64,000 bases of DNA from an uncultured Oscillospiraceae bacterium (GCA_934589065.1 CAKTNN010000004.1:1-64000); one strand, 5' to 3'; shown: positions 32,814-42,023, numbered from the stretch's first letter. Translations and numbers: made by a program. Notes: generated by a model from the letters alone, not told the origin.

Positions 32814-33992
32814 TTAATTTTCTTCCATCAGAGCCCGGAAGACGGGAAGACTCCGGGAAATCATATCGTAGCTGACACAGTAGCAGATCCGGAAATAGCC
32901 GGGGCAGCCGAAGCCGTCGCCGGGAACCAGCAGCAAATCCTTCTGCTTGGCCTTTTCGGAGAAGGCCGCAGCATCCCCGCCGGGGGCTTTGATGAAGAGG
33001 TAGAATGCGCCGTCCGGCTTTGCCATCTCATAGCCCATGGCGGTAAGTCCCTCGTAAAGGGCCTTCCGGTTTTTATCGTAGCTTTCAAGGTCCGGGCGAA
33101 GATGGGCGCACCGGGCAATCACCTTCTGCATCAGGCTGGGTGCACAGACGTGCCCTGCGGCTCTGGCAGCACCGGCAACGGCGGCATAGAGGGCTTTTCC
33201 ATCCGTGGCCTTTTGGGGCACATAGACATAGCCAATTCGTTCGCCGGGCAGGGACAGGGACTTGGAATAGGAATAACAGACGATGGTATCCCGGTAGATG
33301 CCGGGAACAAAGGGAACCTCCACCCCGTAGGCCAGTTCCCGGTAGGGCTCATCGGAAACCAGATAGATGGGGTGACCGAAGGCGGCAGCCTTCCGCTCCA
33401 GAAGGGCCGCCAGGGCCTGGAGGGTTTGCCGGGTGTAGACCACACCCGAAGGGTTATTGGGGGTATTGATCAGCACCGCCTGGGTGTGCTCGGTGATCAT
33501 TTCCTCCAACTTGGAGAGGGAAATCTGGAAATTGGGCACATCCGGGGGTACGACCCGGAAACTCAGGCCGGCTTCCTCGGCAAAGGGTTTGTATTCCGGG
33601 AAATAGGGAGCCACGGTGAGCAGCTCGCCTCCCGGCACTGCCAGAGCCCGGAAGACGCTGACAAGCTCCGGCGCGGCACCGCAGCCCAGGAAAAATTCCT
33701 CCGGCTGGGTATCGGCGCCGTAGCGGGCGTTCAGGTCGTCGGAAATGGCCTTGCGGGCCTCAAAATCTCCCACGGCGGAGGTGTAGCCGTGAACCAAAAG
33801 GGAATCCGTATCCCGGAGAATGTCATGGATGGCTTGGTTTACCTCCGGGGGAGAGGGGATGGAGGGGTTGCCCAGGGAGTAGTCGTAAACGTTTTCCGGG
33901 CCCACAATGGCGGCGCGGCTGCGTCCGTATTCAAACAGCTCCCGGATGCAGGAACGGTTTGCACCCAGAGTGTATGCTTTTTCATTGTACAT
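32814..33992 (-). CDS. Class I/II aminotransferase (PLP)
   Basis: A 392-residue fold-type I aminotransferase of the AspC/PatA group. The motifs are NTPNNPSGVVY, LVSDEPYRELAY (cofactor Asp and Tyr) and YSYSKSLSLPGERIGY with the PLP lysine, plus the C-terminal FRICYCVS with the carboxylate-binding Arg. The amino donor is unknown. It follows the CYTH gene by 5 bp and is transcribed with it. Confidence 0.9.
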   Translation of the reverse strand: MYNEKAYTLGANRSCIRELFEYGRSRAAIVGPENVYDYSLGNPSIPSPPEVNQAIHDILRDTDSLLVHGYTSAVGDFEARKAISDDLNARYGADTQPEEFFLGCGAAPELVSVFRALAVPGGELLTVAPYFPEYKPFAEEAGLSFRVVPPDVPNFQISLSKLEEMITEHTQAVLINTPNNPSGVVYTRQTLQALAALLERKAAAFGHPIYLVSDEPYRELAYGVEVPFVPGIYRDTIVCYSYSKSLSLPGERIGYVYVPQKATDGKALYAAVAGAARAAGHVCAPSLMQKVIARCAHLRPDLESYDKNRKALYEGLTAMGYEMAKPDGAFYLFIKAPGGDAAAFSEKAKQKDLLLVPGDGFGCPGYFRICYCVSYDMISRSLPVFRALMEEN

Positions 33993-33997
33993 GGTGG

Positions 33998-34579
33998 TTA
34001 CGTCCTTTCCCGGGCAAGGGAACGTGCCCGCTTGAATTTACTGTCAGGCTCCGGCGCCAGGCCGTAGTCCTGCTCCATTTTTTTGCCGAAGGCAAGGGCG
34101 TCGGCGTCGCTCCCCTCCTTGACCTCGGCTTCCAGCTCAAATAGGGGTACTGCTTTGCCGCCGCCAAGAAGCTGCCCCCGGTCCAGCGCCAGTTCCAATA
34201 GGCTGTCGCCAACGGAAATCAAGGCAGCCTGCCGGGTAAAGCTTGCCCTGCATAGCTCCGTAAGTCCCTTGGCGGCAAGCTCCGCAATTTCAGCCGGAGC
34301 ACCCTGCCGGATGAGCACCGGCAGTGCAGTAAGAATATCCGGGCAGGGGGTTTCCCACTCTCCCCGTCCGCCGTTTTGCCCGGGGGTTTTCAGGGCGCAA
34401 ATGCTGATGCCGTTTTCCTCCCGTTTTCGCACGGTCCATTTCCGGGCGGAAAAATCCCCCGCAGGGGTATCATAATAGGTGGTTTCCATGGTGATGGGCC
34501 GAAAGGGGCCGAAGGCTTCCCGGATGGCCTGAAAAGCCTCCGGCGTCAGCCGGTATTTTACCTCAAATTCTCTTGCCAT
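33998..34579 (-). CDS. CYTH-domain protein (triphosphatase type)
   Basis: A 193-residue CYTH protein. The signature EFEVKYRLT at the N-terminus, TYYDTP, RKREENG, LALDRGQL, FELEAEVKEG and SKFKRA provide the Glu and Lys/Arg residues of the triphosphate tunnel. These enzymes hydrolyse inorganic triphosphate or related compounds with Mg2+/Mn2+. ATG 34579 has AAGGAGG upstream. Confidence 0.9.
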   Translation of the reverse strand: MAREFEVKYRLTPEAFQAIREAFGPFRPITMETTYYDTPAGDFSARKWTVRKREENGISICALKTPGQNGGRGEWETPCPDILTALPVLIRQGAPAEIAELAAKGLTELCRASFTRQAALISVGDSLLELALDRGQLLGGGKAVPLFELEAEVKEGSDADALAFGKKMEQDYGLAPEPDSKFKRARSLARERT

Positions 34580-34717
34580 AAGCCCTCCTTAAGTTGGGTT
34601 GCCCGCATTCCGGTCACAAAACCGGGGGAAGCGGGAAAATGCGGCTCTGTTTTCGGAAGCCGGAACTGTCCGGCAGAAAAAGCTGGGCCATAATCGGAGA
34701 AAAGATGTTTTGCCCTT

Positions 34718-34746
34718 ATTATACATCGAAGAATTTTCCATTGCAA
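34718..34746 (-). promoter_or_regulatory. Promoter of the CYTH-aminotransferase operon
   Basis: On the minus strand TTGCAA (34746-34741) and TATAAT (34723-34718) with a 17-bp spacer. The long leader (34580-34710) has small GC-rich hairpins but no recognised riboswitch. Confidence 0.7.
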
Positions 34747-34820
34747 GGGGCTGCATCCGACGAAAACCCTAATAGGCCCTGTGTTACCATTTTTCCATAA
34801 AACAGGAAAGGGGAACACAA

Positions 34821-36647
34821 ATGATGGTTTCAGGAATTCTCCTCAGGGGAAAGAGGAAGCTGGATGCCCTGACGATGGAGCCGGGAATCCGTTTGGTAGG
34901 AGCGGGCGCCGTGTATGGCGGCGGGGCCCTGGTGATTTCTGCCATTGGCTGCGGGGGCGTGCCGATTCCGGCAGCGGCGGTGCTGGCGGCGGTGAGCCCG
35001 GGGTGGCGGAATCTTGCGGCCCTCTTGGGGGCGGGGATCGGCTACCGGCTGTTCTGGCCCGGAAGGGGCGGCGTTCTGTGGACGGCGCTGGCTTTTTTCC
35101 TGGGTCTTGCCCTGCGGGCGGGAGAAAAAACCGATTTTTTTCCTTTGGCAGCCGGAGGGGTGATGATTCCCGCCCTGACGGGGACGCTGCTGCGGCTGCC
35201 GGTATGGGAATGGGGGCTGCAATCGGCTCTGGGCGGGCTCTATACGGGACTCTTTTTCCTGCTCCACAGAACAAAAGAGCCCATTGCCTTTTGGGCGGCA
35301 GGGGCATTGGGGGTGCGGGGATTGATGGAATTAAGGGCCGTGCCCCTGGCCTGCTTTTTGGCGGGGGCGGGGTGCGGCTGCGTTCCGGGAGCCGTACTCT
35401 TGGGTCTGGCCCTGGAAACGGCGGGAAAAACGGGAATGACGGCCGGACTGTGCGGGGCCCTCCTGCTCCGCAATTCTCCTCTGCCGGAATCCTGGCGGCG
35501 GTTGACCGCACCTGCCGCGGGCGCGCTGCTGGGAATGCTTTTGGGAAAGCAATGGGACCTTGGCGTGTTTCTGGGGGTGAGTCTGGGGGGCGCGGCAGCG
35601 GCCTATATCCCCTGGCAGCCCCTGCACCAGCACAGCGGCACGGCGCGGGTGCAGCTGGAGCAGGCGGCGCGGGCGTTGGGGAGAATGCAGCGGGGGCTGC
35701 TGGAGCTGCCTGAGGAAATCGTGAATCCCCAGGATGCGGTGGAAAAACTCCGGCAGGACGCCTGCGAGGAGTGCCCCAAGGCGGAGGACTGCCGCCAAAG
35801 GCTGGAAATGGACGATACCCCTTTTCGGGATCCCCTGGCGTTCTCCTGTCCCCGGACGGGGCGGGTGATGCGCTCTGCCCGCCGGGTGCGGGAGCAGATG
35901 CGTCTGGTGCAGATGCAGCACCGGCGGCTGAGAGAATATCGGATGGCACTGGCTCAGCAGTATGGGATGCTTTCCCTGTATCTCCAACGGGTGGCGGACA
36001 GGCTGCCTTTGGGAGATCTTGTGGGCCGGATCCGGTATCGGGTAGCCGTTTCGGTGCGCTCCAGGGAGAAAAGAAGGGTGGATGGCGACCGGTGCGCGGC
36101 ATTTCCGGGACTGGGCGCCAGGTTTTATATCCTGCTGTGCGATGGCATGGGCACAGGCTCCGGCGCTGCGGTGGAGGCCTCCCGGGCGCTGAAGCTGGTG
36201 CGGGAAATGCTCACCGCCGGGCTGTCGCCCAGGTATGCCATGGGCAGTCTCAATTCTCAATTGGTGCTGACCGGGCAGTCCGGCGCGGTGACGGTGGATT
36301 TGGCAGAGGTGCGGCTGGATACCGGCAGGGCATCCCTTTATAAGTGGGGCGCGGCGCCCAGCTGGCTGCTGCGCCGGAAGGAGGCTGTGAAGCTGGGGCA
36401 GGCATCGCCGCCCCCGGGGCTTGATTTGTCGGAAGGTGGAGAACGGGTCGCAAGGCTATCCCTGTGCAGGGGAGAAACGCTGGTGCTTGCCAGCGACGGT
36501 GTGGCCTTTGGAGAGACGCTTTCTCCGCCGGAGGGCGTATGGCCCACGGGGGCGCTGGCGGAAATGCTGCTGAAAAACTATGCCGCCCGGGAGGACGACG
36601 CCACCGTTGCGGCAATCCGCCTGGAGCCCCTGGGGCATCATGAATAA
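34821..36647 (+). CDS. spoIIE: Stage II sporulation protein E family phosphatase
   Basis: A 608-residue membrane phosphatase. The first ~270 residues form about ten hydrophobic spans. A helical linker with CxxCxxxxxC (CEECPKAEDC) follows, then a C-terminal PP2C-like domain with ILLCDGMGTGSGAA, ASDGV and REDDATV metal-site aspartates. SpoIIE dephosphorylates the anti-sigma factor antagonist SpoIIAA to activate sigma-F at the septum. It is shorter than the Bacillus protein (over 800 residues) but keeps the three-part layout. RBS AAAGGGGAA precedes ATG 34821. Confidence 0.9.
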   Translation: MMVSGILLRGKRKLDALTMEPGIRLVGAGAVYGGGALVISAIGCGGVPIPAAAVLAAVSPGWRNLAALLGAGIGYRLFWPGRGGVLWTALAFFLGLALRAGEKTDFFPLAAGGVMIPALTGTLLRLPVWEWGLQSALGGLYTGLFFLLHRTKEPIAFWAAGALGVRGLMELRAVPLACFLAGAGCGCVPGAVLLGLALETAGKTGMTAGLCGALLLRNSPLPESWRRLTAPAAGALLGMLLGKQWDLGVFLGVSLGGAAAAYIPWQPLHQHSGTARVQLEQAARALGRMQRGLLELPEEIVNPQDAVEKLRQDACEECPKAEDCRQRLEMDDTPFRDPLAFSCPRTGRVMRSARRVREQMRLVQMQHRRLREYRMALAQQYGMLSLYLQRVADRLPLGDLVGRIRYRVAVSVRSREKRRVDGDRCAAFPGLGARFYILLCDGMGTGSGAAVEASRALKLVREMLTAGLSPRYAMGSLNSQLVLTGQSGAVTVDLAEVRLDTGRASLYKWGAAPSWLLRRKEAVKLGQASPPPGLDLSEGGERVARLSLCRGETLVLASDGVAFGETLSPPEGVWPTGALAEMLLKNYAAREDDATVAAIRLEPLGHHE

Positions 36648-36678
36648 ATCCGCCCTTCAAAAGCGCGGACATTGCTGC

Positions 36679-36711
36679 AAAAAGGCACTTGCGAAAAGCA
36701 AGTGCCTTTTT
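36679..36711. terminator. Bidirectional terminator between spoIIE and the phage element
   Basis: A 14-bp perfect stem (36679-36692 with 36698-36711) bounded by A and T runs. Confidence 0.9.
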
Positions 36712-36726
36712 TGTGTATGTTGGCTT

Positions 36727-37158
36727 TTAAAAATATAGGTCGGCAGCCAGATTGCCGTGGACGTAAAGGCAGACGGCCTTACGCATAAAGGGCTCGGTAA
36801 CGCCAAAGTAGTCTGCCAGCTCCCACAGCTCGGTGTAGCCCTGGGCAATGGCATCGTCCAGCTCCTCTACGGGGATCAGCGCCCGGATGGCCCATTTGTC
36901 GGCCTGGTTTTCGTGACGCTGCCGGGAATCGACGGTGGAATAAATGTTATAAAAGCTCCCTGTGATACAGTGGCCCAATTCGTGCCCCAGGTGCATCCGC
37001 TCCTGGGTGCCGTCATCCAGTACGCTCTGGTCAATGCCAATGTAACAGGATCCGTCCGGCTCCATCAGGGACATGGAGCCGTTTGCCTTCATAGGATACC
37101 GGAGGACAGCAATATTCTGTTTGCGGGCCAGATCATACAGTTCCGGTACCTGAGTCAT
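36727..37158 (-). CDS. immA: ImmA/IrrE-family metallopeptidase
   Basis: A 143-residue zinc peptidase with HLGHELGHC (HELGH) and the third ligand region HENQADKWA. ImmA-type proteases cleave the partner XRE repressor to release a mobile element. ATG 37158 follows AAAGGAG, 2 bp after the stop of the XRE gene, so the two are coupled. Confidence 0.92.
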   Translation of the reverse strand: MTQVPELYDLARKQNIAVLRYPMKANGSMSLMEPDGSCYIGIDQSVLDDGTQERMHLGHELGHCITGSFYNIYSTVDSRQRHENQADKWAIRALIPVEELDDAIAQGYTELWELADYFGVTEPFMRKAVCLYVHGNLAADLYF

Positions 37159-37160
37159 AG

Positions 37161-37523
37161 CTACTCCTTTTTTGCCTTCTGCTTCTTGGCCTCCCGCTGG
37201 CGCACAAAGGCGGCGAAGCTGAGCACTTCATCATACATGGCATCGGTAATATCTCCGCTGCCGCCGAAAAGGGCAAACTTGATGTCTTCCTGGCTGGGGC
37301 GGATGTGCGCCTCGCTTTCTCCCTCCTCCGTATAGCCCAAGAGCTCAGACACGCTGATGCCGAAGTAGCGGCAGAGCTTATCGATGACATTGCCGGAGGG
37401 CTTGGTTTCCGGATCCTTTTTCCACTTGGTGACGGTGGATTTGCTGAGGCCTGCGTCGATGGCGGCTTTGGAGGTGCTGACGCCCTTTTGCTTGCACAGC
37501 TGGACAAAGCGTTCGTAGAACAT
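37161..37523 (-). CDS. immR: XRE-family repressor (ImmR type)
   Basis: A 120-residue protein with an N-terminal helix-turn-helix (KAAIDAGLSKSTVTKWKKDP) and a C-terminal region that may be the cleavage target of ImmA. The ATG at 37523 is preferred. An upstream in-frame TTG at 37541 overlaps the ribosome site. It lies divergent to the virion operon and next to a strong promoter with inverted operator-like repeats. Confidence 0.9.
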   Translation of the reverse strand: MFYERFVQLCKQKGVSTSKAAIDAGLSKSTVTKWKKDPETKPSGNVIDKLCRYFGISVSELLGYTEEGESEAHIRPSQEDIKFALFGGSGDITDAMYDEVLSFAAFVRQREAKKQKAKKE

Positions 37524-37555
37524 ACAGGGACACCCTTTCAAAAAATAATGAAAAA

Positions 37556-37617
37556 TTTCAACTCAACAGACTTGACAAGTACGAAAGAGTGTACTATAAT
37601 GCAGATGTGAGTTGAAA
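37556..37617 (+). promoter_or_regulatory. Rightward phage promoter flanked by operator-like inverted repeats
   Basis: TTGACA (37572-37577) and TATAAT (37595-37600), 17 bp apart, form a full consensus promoter. TTTCAACTCA (37556-37565) and TGAGTTGAAA (37608-37617) are a perfect 10-bp inverted repeat on either side. A further TTTTCAACT half-site lies near 37710. The rest of the gap to 37826 shows no gene. Confidence 0.78.
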
Positions 37618-37826
37618 AGCGTAAACTGATGGATGGGACAGAAAACCGTGTGTGGGAGAATCTGCCCGGAATCCATATCCACCTATATACTAACATATAT
37701 GTTTTCGATTTTCAACTGTCTGACGTACTTTTTTTCTGAAAATTAACTGCTTATAGAATAGGGAGGGATGTGTCCAATAAATGGGACGGATAAGAAAAAT
37801 AGCTGTTTCAAAGACGGAGAGACGAA

Positions 37827-38021
37827 GTGAGGTGCTATGTGGACAAAGCATGGATGGAGGACCAGCGAATTCAGAAAAAATGGGATGACTACCTAAGGCG
37901 GCGTCCGGTGTGCTGCCTGTGCGGAGCCCCAATTCTCACGGTATATGCATTGAAACTGGTATCACAGTGGTATTGTGAGGACTGTGTCAGCCGCTACACC
38001 CAGGAGGTCGAGGAGTCGTGA
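37827..38021 (+). CDS. Small zinc-finger phage protein
   Basis: A 64-residue protein with two CxxC pairs (CCLCGAP and YCEDCV) about 20 residues apart. GTG 37827 has GGAGAG 5 bases upstream. Internal GTG 37839 and ATG 37854 are possible alternatives. Its stop overlaps the next start. Position before terminase suggests an early or packaging accessory role. This is not proven. Confidence 0.65.
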   Translation: MRCYVDKAWMEDQRIQKKWDDYLRRRPVCCLCGAPILTVYALKLVSQWYCEDCVSRYTQEVEES

Positions 38022-38560
38022 CGCCGGATTGGAATGCCCTGCGGCGGGCCTATAGCCGGGGCGCTTCCATTGGGGAGCTGGCAAAAAAGTGGAGCGTGCC
38101 GGAATCCACCCTCCGGGGCAGGGCAAAGCGGGAGGGCTGGAAACGACCCTCCCAAAAAAAGAAGCAAAAAATTGTTCAAAAAGACGAACAAGATCAAAAG
38201 CGCATGGACCGGGTGGATGAACTGGCGGACAGTATGCTTGCCTGTTTGGAGCGGGCGGTGGGGGAGCTGGATGCGGTAACCCGTACCGTTCGGGAAAAGG
38301 TGAAAAAAGAGGACGGAGATGTGACCACCGATTTTTCCCAGGTGATGCCCGGAGAAAAGGGACTCATCGACCGGGGCGGACTAAAGCAGCTGACCGGTGT
38401 ACTGAAGGATTTGAAGGAGGTTTTGTCCCTGCGTGACCAGGGAGACATTCTGGAGCAGGAGGCACGGATTGCCCGGATTCAGCGGGAGCTGAACAAAGAG
38501 GAGCAGGAGGAACGGATCGTGGTAACCATGGAAGGAGCGTGTGAGAACTATGCCGACTAA
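38018..38560 (+). CDS. Terminase small subunit (probable)
   Basis: A 180-residue protein with an N-terminal DNA-binding helix-turn-helix (RGASIGELAKKWSVPESTLR), a basic patch and a long charged C-terminal helix. It overlaps the large-subunit start, the normal position of a small terminase that recognises packaging sites. GTG 38018 overlaps the preceding stop, with AGGAGG upstream. Confidence 0.78.
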   Translation: MTPDWNALRRAYSRGASIGELAKKWSVPESTLRGRAKREGWKRPSQKKKQKIVQKDEQDQKRMDRVDELADSMLACLERAVGELDAVTRTVREKVKKEDGDVTTDFSQVMPGEKGLIDRGGLKQLTGVLKDLKEVLSLRDQGDILEQEARIARIQRELNKEEQEERIVVTMEGACENYAD

Positions 38561-40055
38561 GGTGCTTACCATGCCGGCCCCCAATGAAAAGCAGGCCCTT
38601 GCCCTGGCGGAAACCCACCGCTATGTGGGTTACGGCGGGGCCCGGGGCGGAGGGAAAAGCTGGTTTGTCCGGTGGAAGGCGGTGCTGCTGTGCCTGCGCT
38701 ATCCGGGGATTAAGGTGCTTATCACCAGAAAGACCTACAAAGAGCTCTGGAACAACCACATTGCCCCCCTGCAGCAGCTGCTTGCCGGGGTGGCGGAATA
38801 CAAGAGCATGGACAAGCTCTTCCGGTTTCCCGGCGGCAGCACCATTAATTTTGGCTATTGCGCCTGCGATGGAGATCTGGGTCAGTATCAGGGCGCGGAG
38901 TACGATGTGTGGTTTGCCGATGAGGCCGGGCAGTTCCGGGAGGAATGGCTGGTGCAGATCGATGCCTGCGTCCGGGGCGTCAACGGTTTTCCCAAGCGCA
39001 CCTATTACACCCTGAATCCCGGCGGGCCGGGGCATGGCTACTTTAAGCGGGTGTTTATTGACAAACGGTATACGGAAGACGAGCACCCGGAGGACTACGC
39101 CTTTATCCAGGCACTGTGCACGGATAACCTCGCCCTGATGCAGAGCCAGCCGGGATACCTGCGGAGCCTGGAAAAGCTGCCCTACAAGCTGCGGCAGGCC
39201 TGGCTCTACGGGCGGTGGGATGTGTATGAGGGGCAGTTTTTCGAGGAATTCACCGATGACCCCAGCCACTATGCCGACCGGCGCTATACCCATGTGATTG
39301 ACCCCTTTGAAATCCCTGCCGGTTGGAAACTCTACCGCAGCTTTGACTGGGGCTATCACCGCCCCTTCTCCTGCGGCTGGTGGGCGGTGGACTATGACGG
39401 GGTTGCCTACCGGATTCTGGAGCTCTACGGCTGCACCGGAGAACCCAACGAGGGGGTACGGTGGACGCCGGATCAGGTGTTTTCCAAAATCCGCAGCATT
39501 GAGCGGGAGCACCGCTATCTGGCGGGCAGGAAAATTGTGGGGGTGGCAGACCCGGCAATCTGGGATGCGGAAACCGGCGAGAGCATTGCCGGGTCTGCCG
39601 CCCGGCACCAGGTGTATTTTACGCCGGGGGACAACAAACGCCTTCCCGGCTGGATGCAGCTGCACTACCGGCTGAGCTTTGACGGGCAGGGATATCCGCT
39701 GCTGTACGTATTTCGCAACTGCAAGGCCTTTATCCGCACTCTGCCGCTGCTGCAATACGATGCCACCAACGCGGAGGACTTGGATACCGACGGAGAGGAT
39801 CACGCGGCAGACGAGGCCAGATACTTCTGTATGTCCCGGCCCATCGGGCCCAGAGCTCCGGAAAAGCCGCGAAAAAAAGGAAATGCAGAGCTGTTTTTGG
39901 ATATTGACGAGACGATGCCGGTCTGTCGCAGACCGGGAATGGAGATTATCAGTGAAAAAGATGGATGTGATCGGGGAAGCACAGCTGCGCCAGGCCAGGG
40001 CAACCCTGAACCGCTACCGGGAGGGCAAGGCCAACCTGGAACGGCGGGTGATTGA
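38550..40055 (+). CDS. Terminase large subunit
   Basis: About 501 residues. The ATPase domain has Walker A GGARGGGKSWF, Walker B with VWFADEAGQF, and coupling motif TLNPGGPGH. The nuclease domain contains SFDWGYHRPFSC and VADPAIW with metal-binding Asp. It packages DNA into the procapsid. ATG 38550 is used. GTG 38541 in frame lies closer to AAGGAG and cannot be excluded. The last ~34 residues are read through the start of the portal gene (104-bp overlap) and look like an out-of-frame low-complexity tail. Confidence 0.92.
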   Translation: MPTKVLTMPAPNEKQALALAETHRYVGYGGARGGGKSWFVRWKAVLLCLRYPGIKVLITRKTYKELWNNHIAPLQQLLAGVAEYKSMDKLFRFPGGSTINFGYCACDGDLGQYQGAEYDVWFADEAGQFREEWLVQIDACVRGVNGFPKRTYYTLNPGGPGHGYFKRVFIDKRYTEDEHPEDYAFIQALCTDNLALMQSQPGYLRSLEKLPYKLRQAWLYGRWDVYEGQFFEEFTDDPSHYADRRYTHVIDPFEIPAGWKLYRSFDWGYHRPFSCGWWAVDYDGVAYRILELYGCTGEPNEGVRWTPDQVFSKIRSIEREHRYLAGRKIVGVADPAIWDAETGESIAGSAARHQVYFTPGDNKRLPGWMQLHYRLSFDGQGYPLLYVFRNCKAFIRTLPLLQYDATNAEDLDTDGEDHAADEARYFCMSRPIGPRAPEKPRKKGNAELFLDIDETMPVCRRPGMEIISEKDGCDRGSTAAPGQGNPEPLPGGQGQPGTAGD

Positions 40056-41658
40056 AAATGAGCAATGGTACCGGATGCGGCACTGGGAGTGTATGCGCCG
40101 GGGCACCGGCAGCCAGGTGGAGCCCACCTCCGGGTGGCTGTTCAACGCCATTGCCAATAAGCACGCCGAGGCAATGGACAATTATCCCGTGCCTACGGTG
40201 CTGCCCAGAGAGGAGAGCGACCGGGAAAAGGCCAAGGCCTTGGAGAGCATTCTGCCGGTGATTTTCCAGCAGGAGGAATTTGAAGAAACCTACGACCGGG
40301 TGATGGATGACAAGCTCAAGGCCGGTACGGGCATTTATGGGGTGTTCTGGGATCCGGAAAAGCTGGATGGCTTGGGAGATGTGAGCATACAGCGCATTGA
40401 CCTATTAAACCTATTCTGGGAAAACGGCGTGACGGATTTGGAGCAATCCAGAAATGTGTTCTATCTGCGGCTGTGGGATAACGATTTGCTTTTGGAGCGC
40501 TACCCCATGCTGGAGGGAAAGCTTTCCGGAGCTGCCGAGGCGGGGAACCGCTATGTGTACGAAGACCGGGTGGATACCACCGATAAGTCGGCGGTAATCG
40601 ACTGGTACTACAAAAAGCAGGTTAACGGCAGGCAGGTTTTGCACTACTGCAAGTTTGTGGGGGATACGGTGCTGTTTGCCACGGAAAATGAGCCGGAATA
40701 TGCCCGGCGGGGGTGGTATGACCATGGACGGTATCCCTTTGTGATGGATGTGATGTTCCGCTGCGCCGGTTCGCCCTGCGGCTTTGGCTACATCGATGTG
40801 GCGAAATCCGCCCAGGAGTATGTGGACCGGGGGAACCAGGCCATTTTGCAGAATCTGCTTGCCAACGCCCGCCCCCGGCACTTTATCCGCACCGATGGAG
40901 CGGTGAACGAGGGGGAATACGCGGACATGACCCGGGACTTTGTCCATGTGGACGGAAACCTGGGAGAGGACAGCATCAAGCCCATCAGCGGCAAGCCCCT
41001 GAGTGATATCTATGTGACCGTTATCGGCAACAAGATCGATGAGCTCAAGGAGGTAACGGGCACGCGGGATGTGTCCACCGGCGGTACGGTATCCGGCGTT
41101 ACGGCGGCCTCCGCCATTGCTGCCATGCAGGAGGCTGGCGGCAAATTGAGCCGGGACAGCAATATGGCATCCTACCGGGCATTCCGGAAGGTGTGCCTGC
41201 TGGTGATCGAACTCATCCGGCAATTTTATGAGCTGCCCAGGGCCTTCCGGATTCTGGGGGAGCAGGGCAGCATGGATTTTATCAGTTTCAGTAACGAATG
41301 CCTCAAGCCCCGGAGCCAGGGGGTGGAGCTGGGGGTGGACATGGGAGTGCATACACCCTTATTCGATGTGGAGGTAGGCGCGGAAAAACAGAGCCCCTAC
41401 TCCCGGCTGAGCCAGAATGAGCTGGCAATGCAGTTTTATTCCGCAGGCTTTTTTGACCCCGCCCGATGGGAGGAGGCTCTGGCGGCCCTGGACATGATGG
41501 AATTTAACGGAAAGGCTGCCGTTGTCCGGCACATCCGGGAAAACGGCACTGCCTTCCGCGCCATGCAGGCCCAGGCACAGCAGGAGCTTCCCCGGCTGGA
41601 GAATCGGGACCATTTTCGCGAAAGAGCAGCGGCGGCAGAGGCTGCCGCACCGGTATAA
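39952..41658 (+). CDS. Portal protein
   Basis: A 568-residue protein of the large (P22-like) portal type, forming the DNA entry channel at a capsid vertex. It has an N-terminal helical wing (ANLERRVIENEQWYRMRHWE), the central KAGTGIYGVFWDP region, and a C-terminal segment with AASAIAAMQEAGGKLSRDSN typical of the crown helix. GTG 39952 has GGAG 7 bases upstream and is preferred over ATG 39961. The frame extends far upstream inside terminase, but that part is a shadow. Confidence 0.88.
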   Translation: MKKMDVIGEAQLRQARATLNRYREGKANLERRVIENEQWYRMRHWECMRRGTGSQVEPTSGWLFNAIANKHAEAMDNYPVPTVLPREESDREKAKALESILPVIFQQEEFEETYDRVMDDKLKAGTGIYGVFWDPEKLDGLGDVSIQRIDLLNLFWENGVTDLEQSRNVFYLRLWDNDLLLERYPMLEGKLSGAAEAGNRYVYEDRVDTTDKSAVIDWYYKKQVNGRQVLHYCKFVGDTVLFATENEPEYARRGWYDHGRYPFVMDVMFRCAGSPCGFGYIDVAKSAQEYVDRGNQAILQNLLANARPRHFIRTDGAVNEGEYADMTRDFVHVDGNLGEDSIKPISGKPLSDIYVTVIGNKIDELKEVTGTRDVSTGGTVSGVTAASAIAAMQEAGGKLSRDSNMASYRAFRKVCLLVIELIRQFYELPRAFRILGEQGSMDFISFSNECLKPRSQGVELGVDMGVHTPLFDVEVGAEKQSPYSRLSQNELAMQFYSAGFFDPARWEEALAALDMMEFNGKAAVVRHIRENGTAFRAMQAQAQQELPRLENRDHFRERAAAAEAAAPV

Positions 41659-41675
41659 GGAATAGGAGGATAAGC

Positions 41676-42023
41676 ATGATTCACGTGAAATTCTTTCGGA
41701 ACACGCAGGAGGGCTCCGTGCAGATGGAAATGCAGGGCCACGCCCTCACTGCCCCCAAGGGGGAAGACCTGGTGTGCGCGGCGGCAACCACCGTTGCCTA
41801 TACCCTGGCCCAGGCCGTGCAATTTTTATATGAGCAGGACAGGCTCCTGGAAAAGCCGGTGATGCAGCTGGTGGATGGCTACGCCCACATTCTGGTTTAT
41901 CCCAGAAAATGTGCAGTGGCGGAAACCCTGATGACCTTTTGGGTGGCCCAGGCCGGAGCGTATGTTCTGGAGCGGAACTATCCCCAGGCGGTAAGCCTGA
42001 TGGCGATGGAGGCATCCGCATGA
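41676..42023 (+). CDS. Prp-type cysteine protease (phage-encoded)
   Basis: A 115-residue protein of the ribosomal-processing cysteine protease (Prp/YsxB) family. It has the catalytic pair His22 (MQGHA) and Cys34 (EDLVCAA), at the same spacing as in Staphylococcus aureus Prp. Host Prp removes the N-terminal extension of ribosomal protein L27, and in phage 80alpha it also processes capsid and scaffold. Here the protease gene sits between portal and scaffold, and both the scaffold and the capsid start with an L27-like motif (see findings). ATG 41676 follows ATAGGAGGA, and its stop overlaps the scaffold start. Confidence 0.88.
   Translation: MIHVKFFRNTQEGSVQMEMQGHALTAPKGEDLVCAAATTVAYTLAQAVQFLYEQDRLLEKPVMQLVDGYAHILVYPRKCAVAETLMTFWVAQAGAYVLERNYPQAVSLMAMEASA

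Noticed and set aside
32070-34067. 665-codon rightward frame opposite the hydrolase and aminotransferase
   Set aside because: It crosses two real leftward genes and their intergenic region and shows no domain.
34843-36102. 419-codon leftward frame opposite spoIIE
   Set aside because: Proline- and arginine-rich shadow of the GC-rich spoIIE gene.
39679-39951. Portal start inside terminase at 39679
   Set aside because: The translated lead is an arginine-rich shadow of terminase. GTG 39952 has a ribosome site at proper distance.
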